Source: Solea solea | Lineage: Eukaryota; Chordata; Actinopteri; Pleuronectiformes; Soleidae | Assembly: GCF_958295425.1 (NCBI RefSeq) | Contig: NC_081143.1 | Coordinates: 23,493,281-23,557,280, forward strand | Direction of reading: 5' to 3' | DNA: 64,000 bases | In this document: one piece after another, positions 23,725-44,483 of the stretch | Position numbering within the stretch: position 1 is the first letter of the stretch | Layout: each line of letters starts with the position of its first letter | Translations under genes and position numbers: made by a program | Notes under the pieces: generated by a model | Told to the model about the DNA's origin: nothing | What the model saw: the letters and a program-made list of their open reading frames with translations, nothing else | The model's database searches: none

Positions 23725-25314
23725 CTACGAGTGGATCATCCTGTCCCAGTCCCCCGTCTCAGTCCTGTGGTAGAGTTGCGGTTGATCCCCAGGAAACAGG
23801 CAGTCAGGGTTGGGGTGCTCTAAAAGGAACCGGATGGTGGACTTCATGTGCTGGACGAAGTGAGGCGGTTCAGCCATGGGAGAGGTGGACAGGTACTGGA
23901 CAGCAGAGAGACAGACCAGGGTCATTCACTCAGAACAAACCCCCTTCAACAAAATATACAAACTAAAATGTACATGAGGTGAAGTTAAACACCCTTTAAA
24001 AAAAGGCAGTTGCTACCAAGATTTACCCTTAAAATCGTGTCATCATTTTGTGACAACAAGAAGGCAATATCCAGATTTGGAGACCACTTGCAGGGCCCAA
24101 CTTTTACAAGTCCCCGACTTGAGTCGTAGATGTCGGCCATCTACAAGAGAAAAGAAGCTTTTATTAATGATCTTTAGTGTTGGATATAAACGAGACTGTG
24201 TCACAAAGTGGATTCAAAATGAATGTGAGAATTGGCTGCTTTTCTTTGTTTTGTATCTTTTGCCGTTTGAATGTCATTGACTGAATTTGTACTCGCAGAC
24301 GATCAAATGAACATTTTCTTTTAGATACAGTCAAATTATCTAAATTATTTATTCATTTAAATGGAAAAATGTATTCAATTTATGAATAAGGCAAAAAACC
24401 ATTAGCCGCAGCTCAACTTAAAATGATGATTTGTTACAGGTGAGTGGAATTTGTTTACACACATCCATATGGTTTATACAAAACAAATATTGTATTTGGG
24501 AAGACCTGTCCGCCAGTGAAAGTCCGTGCTGATCGCAGCTCCTCTGCAGGTCCTTTATGAGGGAATGATGAAGGGAACACTTCCCCTGTTTTAACATTGA
24601 CACCTACACACAAACAGACATCGACTCAACATATTAATTGTGGTCACAAGCCATCAGTACATTGCAAGTCTCTTCCTTTTTAACATAGACCACACTTACC
24701 TATTCCATACACAATGGGTCTATGAGTCTCATCAACAACAACGTCGTTCAATTCTGCAACAGAGAAAACAAGCATGAATTGGATGATTGTTAGTGTATTT
24801 TTAAGCAAAAATGTCAAATAAAAAAGCATCGGCATTACCTGTGATGCAACATGTCTCCAGATGAATTTCCTCTTTCTGTTTCTGAAATGCTGCTGTAAAC
24901 GGGGAAAGAGACATTTAAGTTTTTGAAAAGTTTAAATGCCGCCAGCGTCAGTTTTAAATGAAATGTATAGTATCTTAAAAGGACTATACCAAGAATGTTA
25001 TGGCTAAGTTTATGGGATGCGTTTGACTCATCGTTAAACCCCCCGACAAGATGGAGCTCGAGTCTAGGCGACACAAAGCAAAGAAAGAACAAGAGATTTT
25101 GAAAAACTTGAACATGACGCACAAATTGCGTGACGTGATACTTGGCGTGTTTCATACCTGCCCTCTTGACTGACATCGCTCAGTGACATGACCGCTTTCA
25201 CAAGGAGTGGGATTTCAGACCAAGTGCTGGAACCGTCGCAGTGAGCGAGGCAAACGGCTCCACTTCCTGAGAAATAATAATAAAAAACTCCTCAATCATG
25301 GCAGCGATCATCAA

Positions 25315-25356
<42 letters not shown>

Positions 25357-26635
25357 GAAGGAAAAAAACAAATACAAAGGAACATTACCAGTGTGTCGCA
25401 GCACAACCAAATGGCAGGTGGTGGCATCCTCAGATCCAATCACTGAAACACAATCTGAAAAAGGTGTTTAGTGTTATAACCAGGATCCAGAACAGTTAAC
25501 CTTGCAATGGTAAGACTCCCTCTGTCAAAGATGATTAGTCTCTGAGGAGGACTTGCTTCATTACTCACTGTCTGCTGGTGTTGTTGCAGCAAATTCTCGT
25601 TGTTGGACATATAAGAGGCCCTTTGGGTCGACAGCAACAATTGGCTTGGAGTGAAATGTTCTTGCATTTTCCTGTGACATTTGAGTAAAACAAAACAAAA
25701 CACATTTAACCTTTTAAGCCAGTACACTGGAAGATTCACCAATAACCAACCAGTATAAACCTTGTGATCTCCACTCAGCTTGCAATATATTAGGTACACT
25801 TAATACAAGTGTATTGTTGCCCCTTTTTAGCACAAACAATCAAATCATTACATTTAAAATTCAAACATTTGTCAGGGTTTTTGTCTGTAGGTCACCTGCA
25901 CATAATTTACATATTGTTACACTACTTTTGATGATGATAGGAAAACTTTAGAGCTTGCGTTCCATGCTACAAACGGATCCGGTCCAGCCTACATCCAGGA
26001 CATGATCAAAACCTACACCCCAGCCCGCCCACTTCGCTCTGCATCGGCAAACCGGCTCGCTGCCCCCTCACTGAGAGGATCGCAGAGGCATTCACAGAAC
26101 TCGAGACTGTTCACTGTCCTCGCTCCCAAATGGTGGAACGAGCTCCCCATCGACATCCGGACAGCGGAAAGCCTCCACATCTTCCGCCGCCGACTAAAAA
26201 CACATTTCTTCCGACTCTACCTCGACTAACACGATGACGACAAAAAAAAAAAAAAAAAAATACATCGCACTTCATAGTTTGGTTTACTTGAAGCTCTTTC
26301 TTACTTCTAGCTCTTATTTGTACCCACATGTTTAAATGCACTTATTATAAGTCGCTTTGGATAAAAGCATCTGCTAAATGACATGTAAAAAAAAAAATAA
26401 AATAAAAAAAAAAAAAAGTAAACTTTGCGTTATCATCTACTTATTTGAAACTCTCCATTTTGTCACGACCCCGCTGACCCTTTTCCTCTTTAGCATTCAC
26501 TACCAGCTTATCATAAGGTGACGCTAAATTTAGCCACACCTTGTAGAAACAAACCTTGAAATGTGGATATTTGTCGAAAAGATCCGCTGTCGCGTTAAAG
26601 CGGTCTACTCCTCTATTTTGGATTAACAAAGGCAT
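23725..26635 (-). CDS. ntan1: ntan1 copy 2, ten coding exons
   Basis: Exons: 26555-26635, 25569-25671, 25389-25442, 25158-25266, 24990-25063, 24839-24892, 24700-24753, 24506-24603, 24027-24140, 23725-23895. Frame is open over all exons, 303 residues predicted, and the TTC catalytic cysteine block is intact. It differs from copy 1 by few residues; for example exon 2 has PKGLLYVQQ, with Gly as in human, where copies 1 and 3 have Cys. Introns carry small indels, including loss of about 30 bp in the last intron. The L2-like insertion in intron 1 and the hAT in the promoter match copy 1. Confidence 0.93.
25950..26420 (+). mobile_element. L2-like LINE insertion in ntan1 intron 1, copy 2
   Basis: Same element at the same site as copy 1, with 'aacttt' on both sides (25944-25949, 26421-26426) and a longer interrupted poly(A) tail. 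Orthologous to the copy 1 insertion, so inherited through duplication or conversion rather than independent. Confidence 0.8.
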
Positions 26636-27691
26636 TTCATTTCCTCACGCTGGATCCACTCTATAATACGCTGTTTAGCAATAAAAAAACAACTTAATAT
26701 TTTTACTTCATATCTTTATACAACGCAGAGACAGTACTAACGATAGCACAACTTCCTGGAATTTCTTCTACTAGTGATGTGTCGTTCGTGAACGTTTCGT
26801 TCAAAATGAACTAATCTTTTATATGACTCGGGAGTAATGAGTCATCTCAGTAAGTGATTCGTTCATTTTCATGCAGTACCTTCATTCGCCACACGATGGC
26901 AGGCAGCTGCATAAGCTCAGCAGGAAAGGAAACAGAAATGATTAGTTCAGGATTCACTCAACTGAGCGAGCGGCCGTCCTTAGGTCACGTGACAGCTACC
27001 TAGTCACTGTCGTGCTGTTAAACAACAATGGCAGAGAGGATACAGGACACAAGTCACTTTATTGAGGTGTGTATTTGCTTTCCTAGGGTTTCATATGGTT
27101 TGAATTGCTTATGGCATTTTGTTTATTATACTTTGTCAGCTGAAGCAAACCATGTTAAGTGTTTGAGAACCGCGGTCTTTTTTTTTTACAACGCCCACAA
27201 GGGGGATACAGCGCCAACCGCTGTAAAAATGAACGAAATGAACGAAATGACTCAAAAAACTTCCCATCACTATCTTCTACTACGGTTTCCTTGAAGAAGA
27301 GACACTCACGCTGTGATACACTGCCCCCAATTGTTCACAGGTGGGAGTACATTAGGTCCAATTCACCAAGTGAACGTTTTTACGCAGTGTCGTCTAAAAC
27401 GAGTGGGGCTACGTATAATTACTAAGTAAACTTACGTCGTTAAAGAGGGCCGGGGAGAAAGGAACGAGGTGAACGGCCTGCGTAGCTCCGTGACGCATAC
27501 AGCAATTGCTTAATAAAGTCAATATTTAAGCGTTATTTTCTACTGGTGTGCTTGATTTGCTAAGCTAGTTTAGTCAGGCGCATTTTGTAGTAAAACGGTT
27601 GCGTTTAATTCGGATATTATTGCAGCAGATAACTTAAGAACAAACCGCGTCAAACGTTAGCTAACGCAGAGTTGAGTGTTGTTTTTCCAAC
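26636..27691. promoter_or_regulatory. bidirectional ntan1/ddx17 promoter, copy 2 (with hAT insertion)
   Basis: Same organisation as copy 1: ntan1 start at 26635 on minus, ddx17-type start at 27692 on plus, hAT at 26772-27272. The GTCACGTGAC palindrome of the transposon is at 26984-26993. Confidence 0.6.
26772..27272 (+). mobile_element. non-autonomous hAT element, copy 2
   Basis: Same ends (TAGTGATG / CATCACTA) and same 8-bp TCTTCTAC duplication (26764-26771, 27273-27280) as in copy 1. It differs from that copy by a base or two, so it was copied along with the module. Confidence 0.92.
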
Positions 27692-27738
27692 ATGAGAGGA
27701 GGATCAACCTATGGAGACAGAGACTGTGGACGAGACAG
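27692..27738 (+). CDS. ddx17: ddx17 first coding exon, copy 2 (orphan, 6 bp shorter)
   Basis: Encodes MRGGSTYGDRDCGRDR with the same phase-2 donor CAG|gtaactttt. It lacks one RD pair and has Cys in the RD tract. Splicing to exon 2 at 36955 would stay in frame. No ddx17 exon 2 lies before copy 3, so any productive use needs splicing across all of copy 3. Confidence 0.82.
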
Positions 27739-28348
27739 GTAACTTTTGAGTTTATTAAGGCAATGACAAAAAATGTACTTATGACATAATTATTGCTGCA
27801 TAATATCTCGACCCTACAGGTAGTTTGGCTCGGTGCCATGGTTGTTTTTAGATTGTAGTGAGCAGGAAATCGGTGAAACTCAACGCCTCTTAAGTTGGTT
27901 CAATTTCACATTAAAGAGAAACCACACAGTAAAGTATATTGTCACTCTAAAACTGATAAAGGTTAAGTCAAATACAATTACTCTAATTGATTAATCGAGA
28001 AAATAATCAACAGATTAATTGATTATGAAAATAATGTCTACAACTTTTACTTTAAAGTGCCTTTGCTGCTGTAACACAGGGAGGACGGCAAGGTGGGACA
28101 ATGCACTCCAGTATCTTTATTTTGGATTGCAGTACCCGTATTAAACTCTACTTGCATATGTCACATAATTATAGCCCCTTTACATAAATACATTACCAAA
28201 CAACCTGACAACTTCGACTCACATTTTTAGTTCAATCCCAGTAGGACTTAAAGCTTGACCCCTGCCACTGCTGGTGCAACTTCAACCACAGGCAGGACAA
28301 CTGTGTGTTCCCTTTTTTTAGTCTCACCTCCATTAAAATCAGTAGTTT

Positions 28349-29704
28349 TCAGTTCTGTGTAGATTTAGGATCTTCTGTTCCACCTTTGAGAGCCTCGACC
28401 GTGACCTCAGCGTCTGCTTTCTCCTCTGAGCGTTCACATTCTTTCTCTTTCGGGGAGAGGATCCAGGCCAGAGCGGCCGCGGCCGTGCCGTCGCCGCTCT
28501 GTTGCGAGAAGCACAGGAAGATGGCCCAGACGAAAGCACAGCAGCCGGTGAAAGTAGTCCGCACATACAGAGGCACCAGGGCAAAGTTTAGAAGCTGAGG
28601 GACACAGATGGCGATTAGTGTTCATTCATGGCTTTTTACTGTTATTTAGTATTTGCAGTAACATTTAAAATTGTATGAGGATATTAGGTGCAATAACTTG
28701 CTCAGAGCTGACAGTTGAGCTCAGGAGATTTTGTTCACAGCAGATAGTTCACAAAATGTTAAGAATGATCATTTATTGACTTGGGATGTTAATGTTTACC
28801 TGCATGAGTGGCCAGAACATCAGCCCCGTCTGAGCAGAGAGAGAGAGACAAACGGAAACACACCAGTTTTAAACTTCAAAAACCAAACTGTACATAAACC
28901 GTCGGACAGAAAATCAACAAATCCACTATTCATCAATTTATAAGAACAAGCACTTTAAGGATCTGGCTGAGTTAGAAACCAACAACTACCAGGTGGTGTC
29001 CAAGGGTTGTTCTAAATCTAAAACTTCACAATAAAAGAAGTAAATATAGTGAACAACTATACAGAGGAAATGAAATTATGTAGAACATAGATCATACAAG
29101 TTCAAATAGATCTTTTAAAAAATTACCGAAATATTATTTGATGGCTGAAAACACCAAGAAGCATCCACAAAAGGAAAATGATAGTTATGGAAAATACAGA
29201 AAGCAGAGCAAATCAAGCGCTCCCTGAACACTTGTCTGCATGTGGTAAACACAACACAGCTGCTGCTGTTCACTGCACCGTGCAGCTCCAAGTGTCTTGG
29301 ATACAGTCTTGTCAAAAGAACGCTAGATTCTAACACAAATATATGAATGTGTCAGAGAGAGCAGAAGCTACACTCTGGAGTGTAAAATTATTATTTTTTG
29401 TTTAATTCAAGAAATGTTACTGTTCTAATATATTATATCTACAAATTTAGAAATCCCAGCAAATAAGGATTGAATATGGAACATGTAAACTCTTAGCTCA
29501 GTCTGGGGTACATTTTAGTGATAAGAGGTTGCTGCGACAGTGACCACCTGTCTCTGCTGCTGCTCACCTTGTATGTATTGAGGAATTTTGCTCTCCAGTC
29601 TTCAAAGATGTCCTCTTTTCCCTCCAGGAGACTGACACCTGGGTGACATGTAGGAATTATCCATCAATCAACTGTTAAAGTACAATACTGGCATTAAGTG
29701 GAAG

Positions 29705-29756
<52 letters not shown>

Positions 29757-30469
29757 GTGTGCGTTAATGGAATGAGGAGTGGCAATTGTTGCGTCAATTA
29801 ATTCTTCTTTAGTGTTCCTTCAAGTTAAAATGTGTAATGACTCCTTACCACTATATGAAGGAGGGCCACACAGATTTGTATTTAGAAGTGTAGCCAATTG
29901 TGTACATACAGTATTTTCAAAGTGTAAGATTTCATTTTGGGTGACTGATGTAAACTACTTAAGGCTAAACCTAATACCAGATTCATGAGAGCGTAGTAAC
30001 TATTATTCATCTTCATGTGCCATATTTTGTTTGTTTATGCTGCTGATTGAAATACATTTTATCATTTTATTAGACAGTGTTATGAGTACTGCACACATCT
30101 TCATATATACCCTCACTGGCCACTTTATTAGGTACACCTTGGTATGTCATTGAACCTCCTTTCCCTTCAAACCTGCCTTTATGTTTCATGGCACTTTCAA
30201 CAATGTGCTGGAAACATTCTCCAGTTTAATGCCTTTGGACTTGATGAGCAAATATGCAATAAATCCATCCACCCATCCATTTTCTAACACTTTATCCTCC
30301 ACATGAGAGTGTGTGTGTGTGTGTGTGTGGGGGGGGGGGGGTGACAGATCACCAGTCCATCGCAGGGCCACATACACAGACCATTCAATCTCACTTACTG
30401 TGAGTGTCCAATTGCCTAATCCCCACATCTGCATGTTTTTGGACTTTGGAAGGAAACCTAGAGAAAACC

Positions 30470-30503
<34 letters not shown>

Positions 30504-31202
30504 GAGAACATGCAAACTCGAGAAAGACCCTTATTCTGACCGGGTCACAAACCCGAGTCTTCTTACTGCAAAGGCAAGAGTGCTAACCACTACACCAACT
30601 GTGTGGCCCCAAACATGCACCAAATTAATAAAACCAAATAACTCAACACTATTTAGATATCTAAATATCGCTATAAAATGAATAGTTTATTCCCTGCTCA
30701 GTTTGCTTAAAACTAAACTGTGTCTTTCATGTGACCTCTGCTCGTCAAGGTTTGTTGGATGACACAGTGAACAACAGCTGATAGTTACACCACGTGACCG
30801 GGGCACAAGAGGGCACGCGGGTCACGTTACAAATTGACAGATATGTGATATGTGTGGGAGTTGAGTTAACCGTTTCCTGTCCGCTGCGTCCACGCGGTGT
30901 TCACACTCACCTGTGTAGAAAACACTGGTCGCCAGCGGCGCTGCTGTGGTCTGGTCCAGCAGCAGCTTCCTCATCACCATCGCGGCGGAGTTGCCCGGAA
31001 ACTTCCGCTCCAGCAGGCGCATCCAGAAGAAATTGAAGTTGCCATGGAAACTGAAAGCGACCACGGCGACGTTCCTGGTGTGCGTCCAGTCCATTTTGTC
31101 CGTGCGCGAGAACCACTGGTGGACAAAGTCCCCGCCGGCGAACAGGCAGCCGTACATTGAGACGTTGGTGAACCACGGAAACCGACGAAACGCATTTTGC
31201 AT
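28349..31202 (-). CDS. mpv17l: mpv17l copy 3, four coding exons
   Basis: Exons: 30911-31202, 29568-29638, 28800-28829, 28349-28594; about 212 residues, open throughout. Exon 1 is identical in protein to copy 1. Exon 3 reads WPLMQ rather than WPFMQ. Exon 4 keeps WAIFLCFSQQSGDGT. Intron 1 contains an expanded AT repeat and a TG-plus-poly(G) tract (30307-30341) replacing part of a dispersed repeat. Confidence 0.92.
29707..29755. repeat. expanded (AT)n microsatellite, copy 3
   Basis: About 45 bp of AT ending in a short AC run, roughly double the tract in copies 1 and 2. Useful as a copy-specific marker. Confidence 0.9.
30307..30341. repeat. (TG)n followed by poly(G) tract, copy 3 only
   Basis: 'gtgtgtgtgtgtgtgtgtgt' runs into about 12 G residues. 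At this point copies 1 and 2 have ordinary dispersed-repeat sequence (ggtgctgtgccaatctc), so this is a local replacement specific to copy 3. Confidence 0.85.
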
Positions 31203-33256
31203 GTTTTTAAAGATGAATAAAAACGCAAAAATAACCAGTTTATGACTAAAGCTTGTGCTGTAGCGGCTAAATGAATAAATAGGCGGTCGTTAGCGTTGAT
31301 ACAGCTCTGTCGGATTTTCAGCCCAATAAACCGCGATGATTTTACCTGATGATGATAATAAGGAAAAGTCTAAGCTAAGACAGTCTCACGTTTGATGTTT
31401 ACATGTCGAGTAGAACCAGGCATCAGCGACAACTGTGATCTCTGTCTGTCTGACAGCTACCGGCTCCGTCCAGCGTAAAATCACTACGCCCATTGTGTTT
31501 ACGTACGTACAAAACGAAAGGCGGAGCAACGCTGACAACCACCACCGGTGACCTGTGGATGTATGATAGCACTGAGCTTTCTCTGGTAATGACCCATTTA
31601 TTTGACTCAGATGTGTTGGAGCAGGGAGACATCTAAAACATGCAGGGCAGTGGGTTGCCAGGACCAGGATTGAGGAAACACTGCTATAGGGAGGACCACA
31701 AAAAACAAACAGATTGGACATGTACTCAAAAACAGGCAGAAACTTGAAAACTAAAAGTCCAGGACTAACTCAATTTTTTGTACATATGTAAAATAGTTCA
31801 AAGTTCAAATTGTGAGAAAATTGTTTGTCATTTTAGAGTTGCTGCCACAGCAACACAAAACGTTTCACAAAACAAAGACACAAAAAGACACTGTTCAAAC
31901 CTCAAAGTTGCTGCCACAGCAACACAAAACATTACACAAAACTGCATAAAACGTGACTCAAAGCTTTATTCAAAACTTTACACAAAACAAACATTAACAA
32001 CACTTCCACAGCACAAAATGGACTCCTTGTGGTTACATTTCAGTAATGTGTGTTTTTGATTGAATGATATTTCTGCCCCTGTTATCTCTTCTGTCTCTTC
32101 CTCACCTCCCTCTTGTCCTTTGTCTCCCCCCCCTTTCTTCCTTTCACCCCAACCGGTCGAGGCAGATGGCCACACATCTTTGAGTCTGGTTCTGTCAGAG
32201 ATTTCTTCCTGTTAAAGGGATTTTTTTTCTCTCTACTGTTGCCTCTAGTGTTTGCTCATAGTATGAACTGTTATGTTTTCTCTTCTCCCTAATAATAATA
32301 ATATTATTATTATTATTATAAAGTTTGTTTTTTGCCTTACTTTGTACAGAGAGCTGAGATTTTGCATTTCGTGATTTGGCGCTATACAAATAAAGTTTAA
32401 TTGAATTGAGGACATTTATCACAGCAAAGTCAAAGTTTATGTGTCCAAACATTGAGTAAACATTAATGTAACCAGCTGAGTGAGAGTAGTCAGCGTTACC
32501 AACATCTTTGTACCAGCATGTCATCATGCTCTTTCTCCACAGACTCCATTCACTCAACAAGTGAAACTCGATTTACTGCATTCTATTTAATGACAGATAC
32601 AGAGTTGCACTGAATGCTTTTAGCACCATGCAACCTTTACAATATGCACAATTCATTAAAAGGCATCAACTGTTTGGAACAGAAAAAAAAGGCTGTTGTA
32701 AATTATGAACACATGCAATTTTCTGAAACATACACATTCATAGCCAAGTACACAGCATTATATACAACATCTATTGTATGTGATGGTGAATCAAATTCTA
32801 CTTATTACAAAGGTGCAATTGGAAGAAAAAATCGCCGAATCGACGATGCAGTTAATCTGTTTTAACCAAGGTGCCAAAATGAAAGTTCCTCACTCTATTT
32901 CTAAGAGCCATGGAGATGTTTATCTGTAACCGCTTCAGCCTATTAAGTACAACTCATGCATATTTTTCCCAAGTAGAAACATTCATTTTCCTTTCTTAAT
33001 TTCAGACTTGGATAAGGATCAGTGCTTTGATATTGATCTTAATATACAGCAACACTGCAAGAAGTATAAGGTGTAGACTTTGAACCACCTTGCACTCTTA
33101 AGACACAATGAATAATAATGATAATAATAATTACATTAATAATGATAATAATAAAAAGACGTGGTCGTAATAAAAAGGTGGAAGGGACCCAGTGTATCTA
33201 AAGCACTGAGAGGCAAAAAGGTTAAAAAAAAGAAAAAAAAAAATAGGATCAGGCCT

Positions 33257-34876
33257 CTACGAGTGGATCATCCTGTCCCAGTCCCCCGTCTCAGTCCTGT
33301 GGTAGAGTTGCGGTTGATCCCCAGGAAACAGGCAGTCAGGGTTGGGGTGCTCTAAAAGGAACCGGATGGTGGACTTCATGTGCTGGACGAAGTGAGGCGG
33401 TTCAGCCATGGGAGAGGTGGACAGGTACTGGACAGCAGAGAGACAGACCAGGGTCATTCACTGTTCTAGAACAGTCATTTTAGGGTCTGTGTCAGAACAA
33501 ACCCCCGTCAACAAAATATACAAACTAAAATGTATATGAGGTGAAGTTAAACACCCTTTAAAAAAAAAAGGCAGTTGCTACCAAGATTTACCCTTAAAAT
33601 CGTGTCATCATTTTGTGACAACCAGAAGGCAATATCCAGATTTGGAGACCACTTGCAGGGCCCAACTTTTACAAGTCCCCGACTTGAGTCGTAGATGTCG
33701 GCCATCTACGAGAGAAAAGAAGCTTTTATTAATGATCTTTAGTGTTGGATATAAACGAGACTGTGTCACAAAGTGGATTCAAAATGAATGTGAGAATTGG
33801 CTGCTTTTCTTTGTTTTGTATCTTTTGCCGTCATCGATTGAATTTGTACTCGCAGACGATCAAATGAACATTTTCTTTTAGATACAGTCAAATTATCTAA
33901 ATGATTTATTCATTTAAATGGAAAAATGTATTCAATTTATGAATAAGGCAAAAAACCATTAGCCGCAGCTCAACTTAAAATGATGATTTGTTACAGGTGA
34001 GTGGAATTTGTTTACACACATCCATATGGTTTATACAAAACAAATATTGTATTTGGGAAGACCTGTCCGCCAGTGAAAGTCCGTGCTGATCGCAGCTCCT
34101 CTGCAGGTCCTTTATGAGGGAATGATGAAGGGAACACTTCCCCTGTTTTAACATTGACACCTACACACAAACAGACATCGACTCAACATATTAATTGTGG
34201 TCACAAGCCATCAGTACATTGCAAGTCTCTTCCTTTTTAACATAGACCACACTTACCTATTCCATACACAATGGGTCTATGAGTCTCATCAACAACAACG
34301 TCGTTCAATTCTACAACAGAGAAAAGAAGCATGAATTGGATGATTGTTAGCGTATTTTTAAGCAAAAATGTCAAATAAAAAAGCATCAGCATTACCTGTG
34401 ATGCAACATGTCTCCAGATGAATTTCCTCTTTCTGTTTCTGAAATGCTGCTGTAAACGGGGAAAGAGACATTTAAGTTTTTGAAAAGTTTAAATGCCGCC
34501 AGCGTCAGTTTTAAATGAAATGTGTAGTATCTTAAAAGGACTATACCAAGAATGTTATGGCTAAGTTTATGGGATGTGTTTGACTCATCGTTAAACCCCC
34601 CGGCAAGATGGAGCTCGAGTCTAGGCGACACAAAGCAAAGAAAGAACAAGAGATTTTTAAAAACTTGAACATGACGCACAAATTGCGTGACGTGATACTT
34701 GGCGTGTTTCATACCTGCCCTCTTGACTGACATCGCTCAGTGACATGACCGCTTTCACAAGGAGTGGGATTTCAGACCAAGTGCTGGAACCGTCGCAGTG
34801 AGCGAGGCAAACGGCTCCACTTCCTGAGAAATAATAATAAAGAAATCCTCAATCATGGCAGAGATTCATCACACTG

Positions 34877-34923
<47 letters not shown>

Positions 34924-35740
34924 ACACAAACTGAAGGAAAAAAACAAATACAAAGGAACGTTACCAGTGTGTCGCAGCACAACCAAATGGCAGGTGGTGG
35001 CATCATCAGATCCAATCACTGAAACACAATCTGAAAAAGGTGTTTAGTGTTATAACCAGGATCCAGAACAGTTAACCTTGCAATGGTAAGACTCCCTCTG
35101 TCAAAGATGATTAGTCTCTGAGGAGGACTTGCTTCATTACTCACTGTCTGCTGGTGTTGTTGCAGCAAATTCTCGTTGTTGGACATATAAGAGGCACTTT
35201 GGGTCGACAGCAACAATTGGCTTGGAGTGAAATGTTCTTGCATTTTCCTGTGACATTAAAACAAAAGTAAAACAAAACAATACACATTTAACCTTTTAAG
35301 CCAGTACACTGGAAGATTCAGCAATAACCAACCAGTATGAACCTTGTGATCTCCACTCAGCTTGCAATATATTAGGTACACTTAATACAAGTGTATTGTT
35401 GCCCCTTTTTAGCACAAACAATCAATTAATTACATTTAAAATTCAAACATTTGTCAGGGTTTTTGTCTGTAGGTCACCTGCACATAATTTACATATTGTT
35501 ACACTACTTTTGACGATGATAGGACAACTTTGCTTTATCATCTACTTATTTGAAACTCTCCATTTTGTCACGACCTCGCTGACACTTTTCCTCTTTAGCA
35601 TTCACTACCAGCTTATCATAAGGTGACGCTAAATTTAGCCACACTTTGTAGAAACAAACCTTCAAATGTGGATATTTGTCGAACAGATCCGCTGTCGCGT
35701 TAAAGCGGTCTACTTCTCTATTTTGGATTAACAAAGGCAT
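33257..35740 (-). CDS. ntan1: ntan1 copy 3, ten coding exons
   Basis: Exons: 35660-35740, 35145-35247, 34965-35018, 34715-34823, 34547-34620, 34396-34449, 34257-34310, 34063-34160, 33592-33705, 33257-33427; 303 residues, open. It keeps residues that match human NTAN1 where copies 1 and 2 differ: SDDATTC (others SEDATTC) and AFWLSQNDD (others AFLLSQNDD). Exon 1 has changes of its own (NREVDRF, PHLK). There is no LINE in intron 1 and no hAT in the promoter. This is the copy physically linked to the functional ddx17 promoter. Confidence 0.94.
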
Positions 35741-36302
35741 TTCATTTCCTCACGCTGGATCCACTCTATAATACGCTGTTTAGCAATAAAAAAAAATACT
35801 TAATATTTTTACTTCATATCTTTATACAACGCAGAGACAGCACTAACGATAGCACAACTTCCTGGAATTTCTTCTACTACGGTTTCCTTGAAGAAGAGAC
35901 ACTCACGCTGTCATACACTGCCCCCAATTGTTTACAGGTGGGAGTACATTAGTTCCAATTCACCAAGTGAACGTTTTTACGCAGTGTCGTCTAAAACGAG
36001 TGGGGCTACGTATAATTACTAAGTAAACTTACGTCGTTAAAGAGGGCCGGGGAGAAAGGAACGAGGTGAAAGGAACGAGGTGAACGGCCTGCGTAGCTCC
36101 GTGACGCATACAGCAATTGCTTAATAAAGTCAATATTTAAGCGTTATTTTCTACTGGTGTGCTTGATTTGCTAAGCTAGTTTAGTCTCGCGCATTTTGTA
36201 GTAAAACGGTTGCGTTTAATTCGGATATTATTGCAGCAGATAACGTAACAACAAACCGCGTCAAACGTTAGCTAACGCAGAGTTGAGTGTTGTTTTTCCA
36301 AC
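35741..36302. promoter_or_regulatory. bidirectional ntan1/ddx17 promoter, copy 3 (no transposon)
   Basis: Only 562 bp separate the two start codons because the hAT is absent (empty site 35870-35877). The ddx17-proximal sequence matches copies 1 and 2. A short direct duplication of 'aaaggaacgaggtgaa' lies near 36055-36084. In frame upstream of the ddx17 ATG there is a TAA at 36273-36275. Confidence 0.7.

Positions 36303-44483
<8,181 letters not shown>

Larger units (their letters stand above)
18400..27974. repeat. tandem module copy 2
   Basis: Second direct repeat, about 9.58 kb. It carries a broken mpv17l, an intact-looking ntan1 and an orphan ddx17 first exon. In the first 2.5 kb almost every variant is shared with copy 3. 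In the ntan1-to-ddx17 third the distinctive variants and two transposon insertions are shared with copy 1. Confidence 0.97.
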
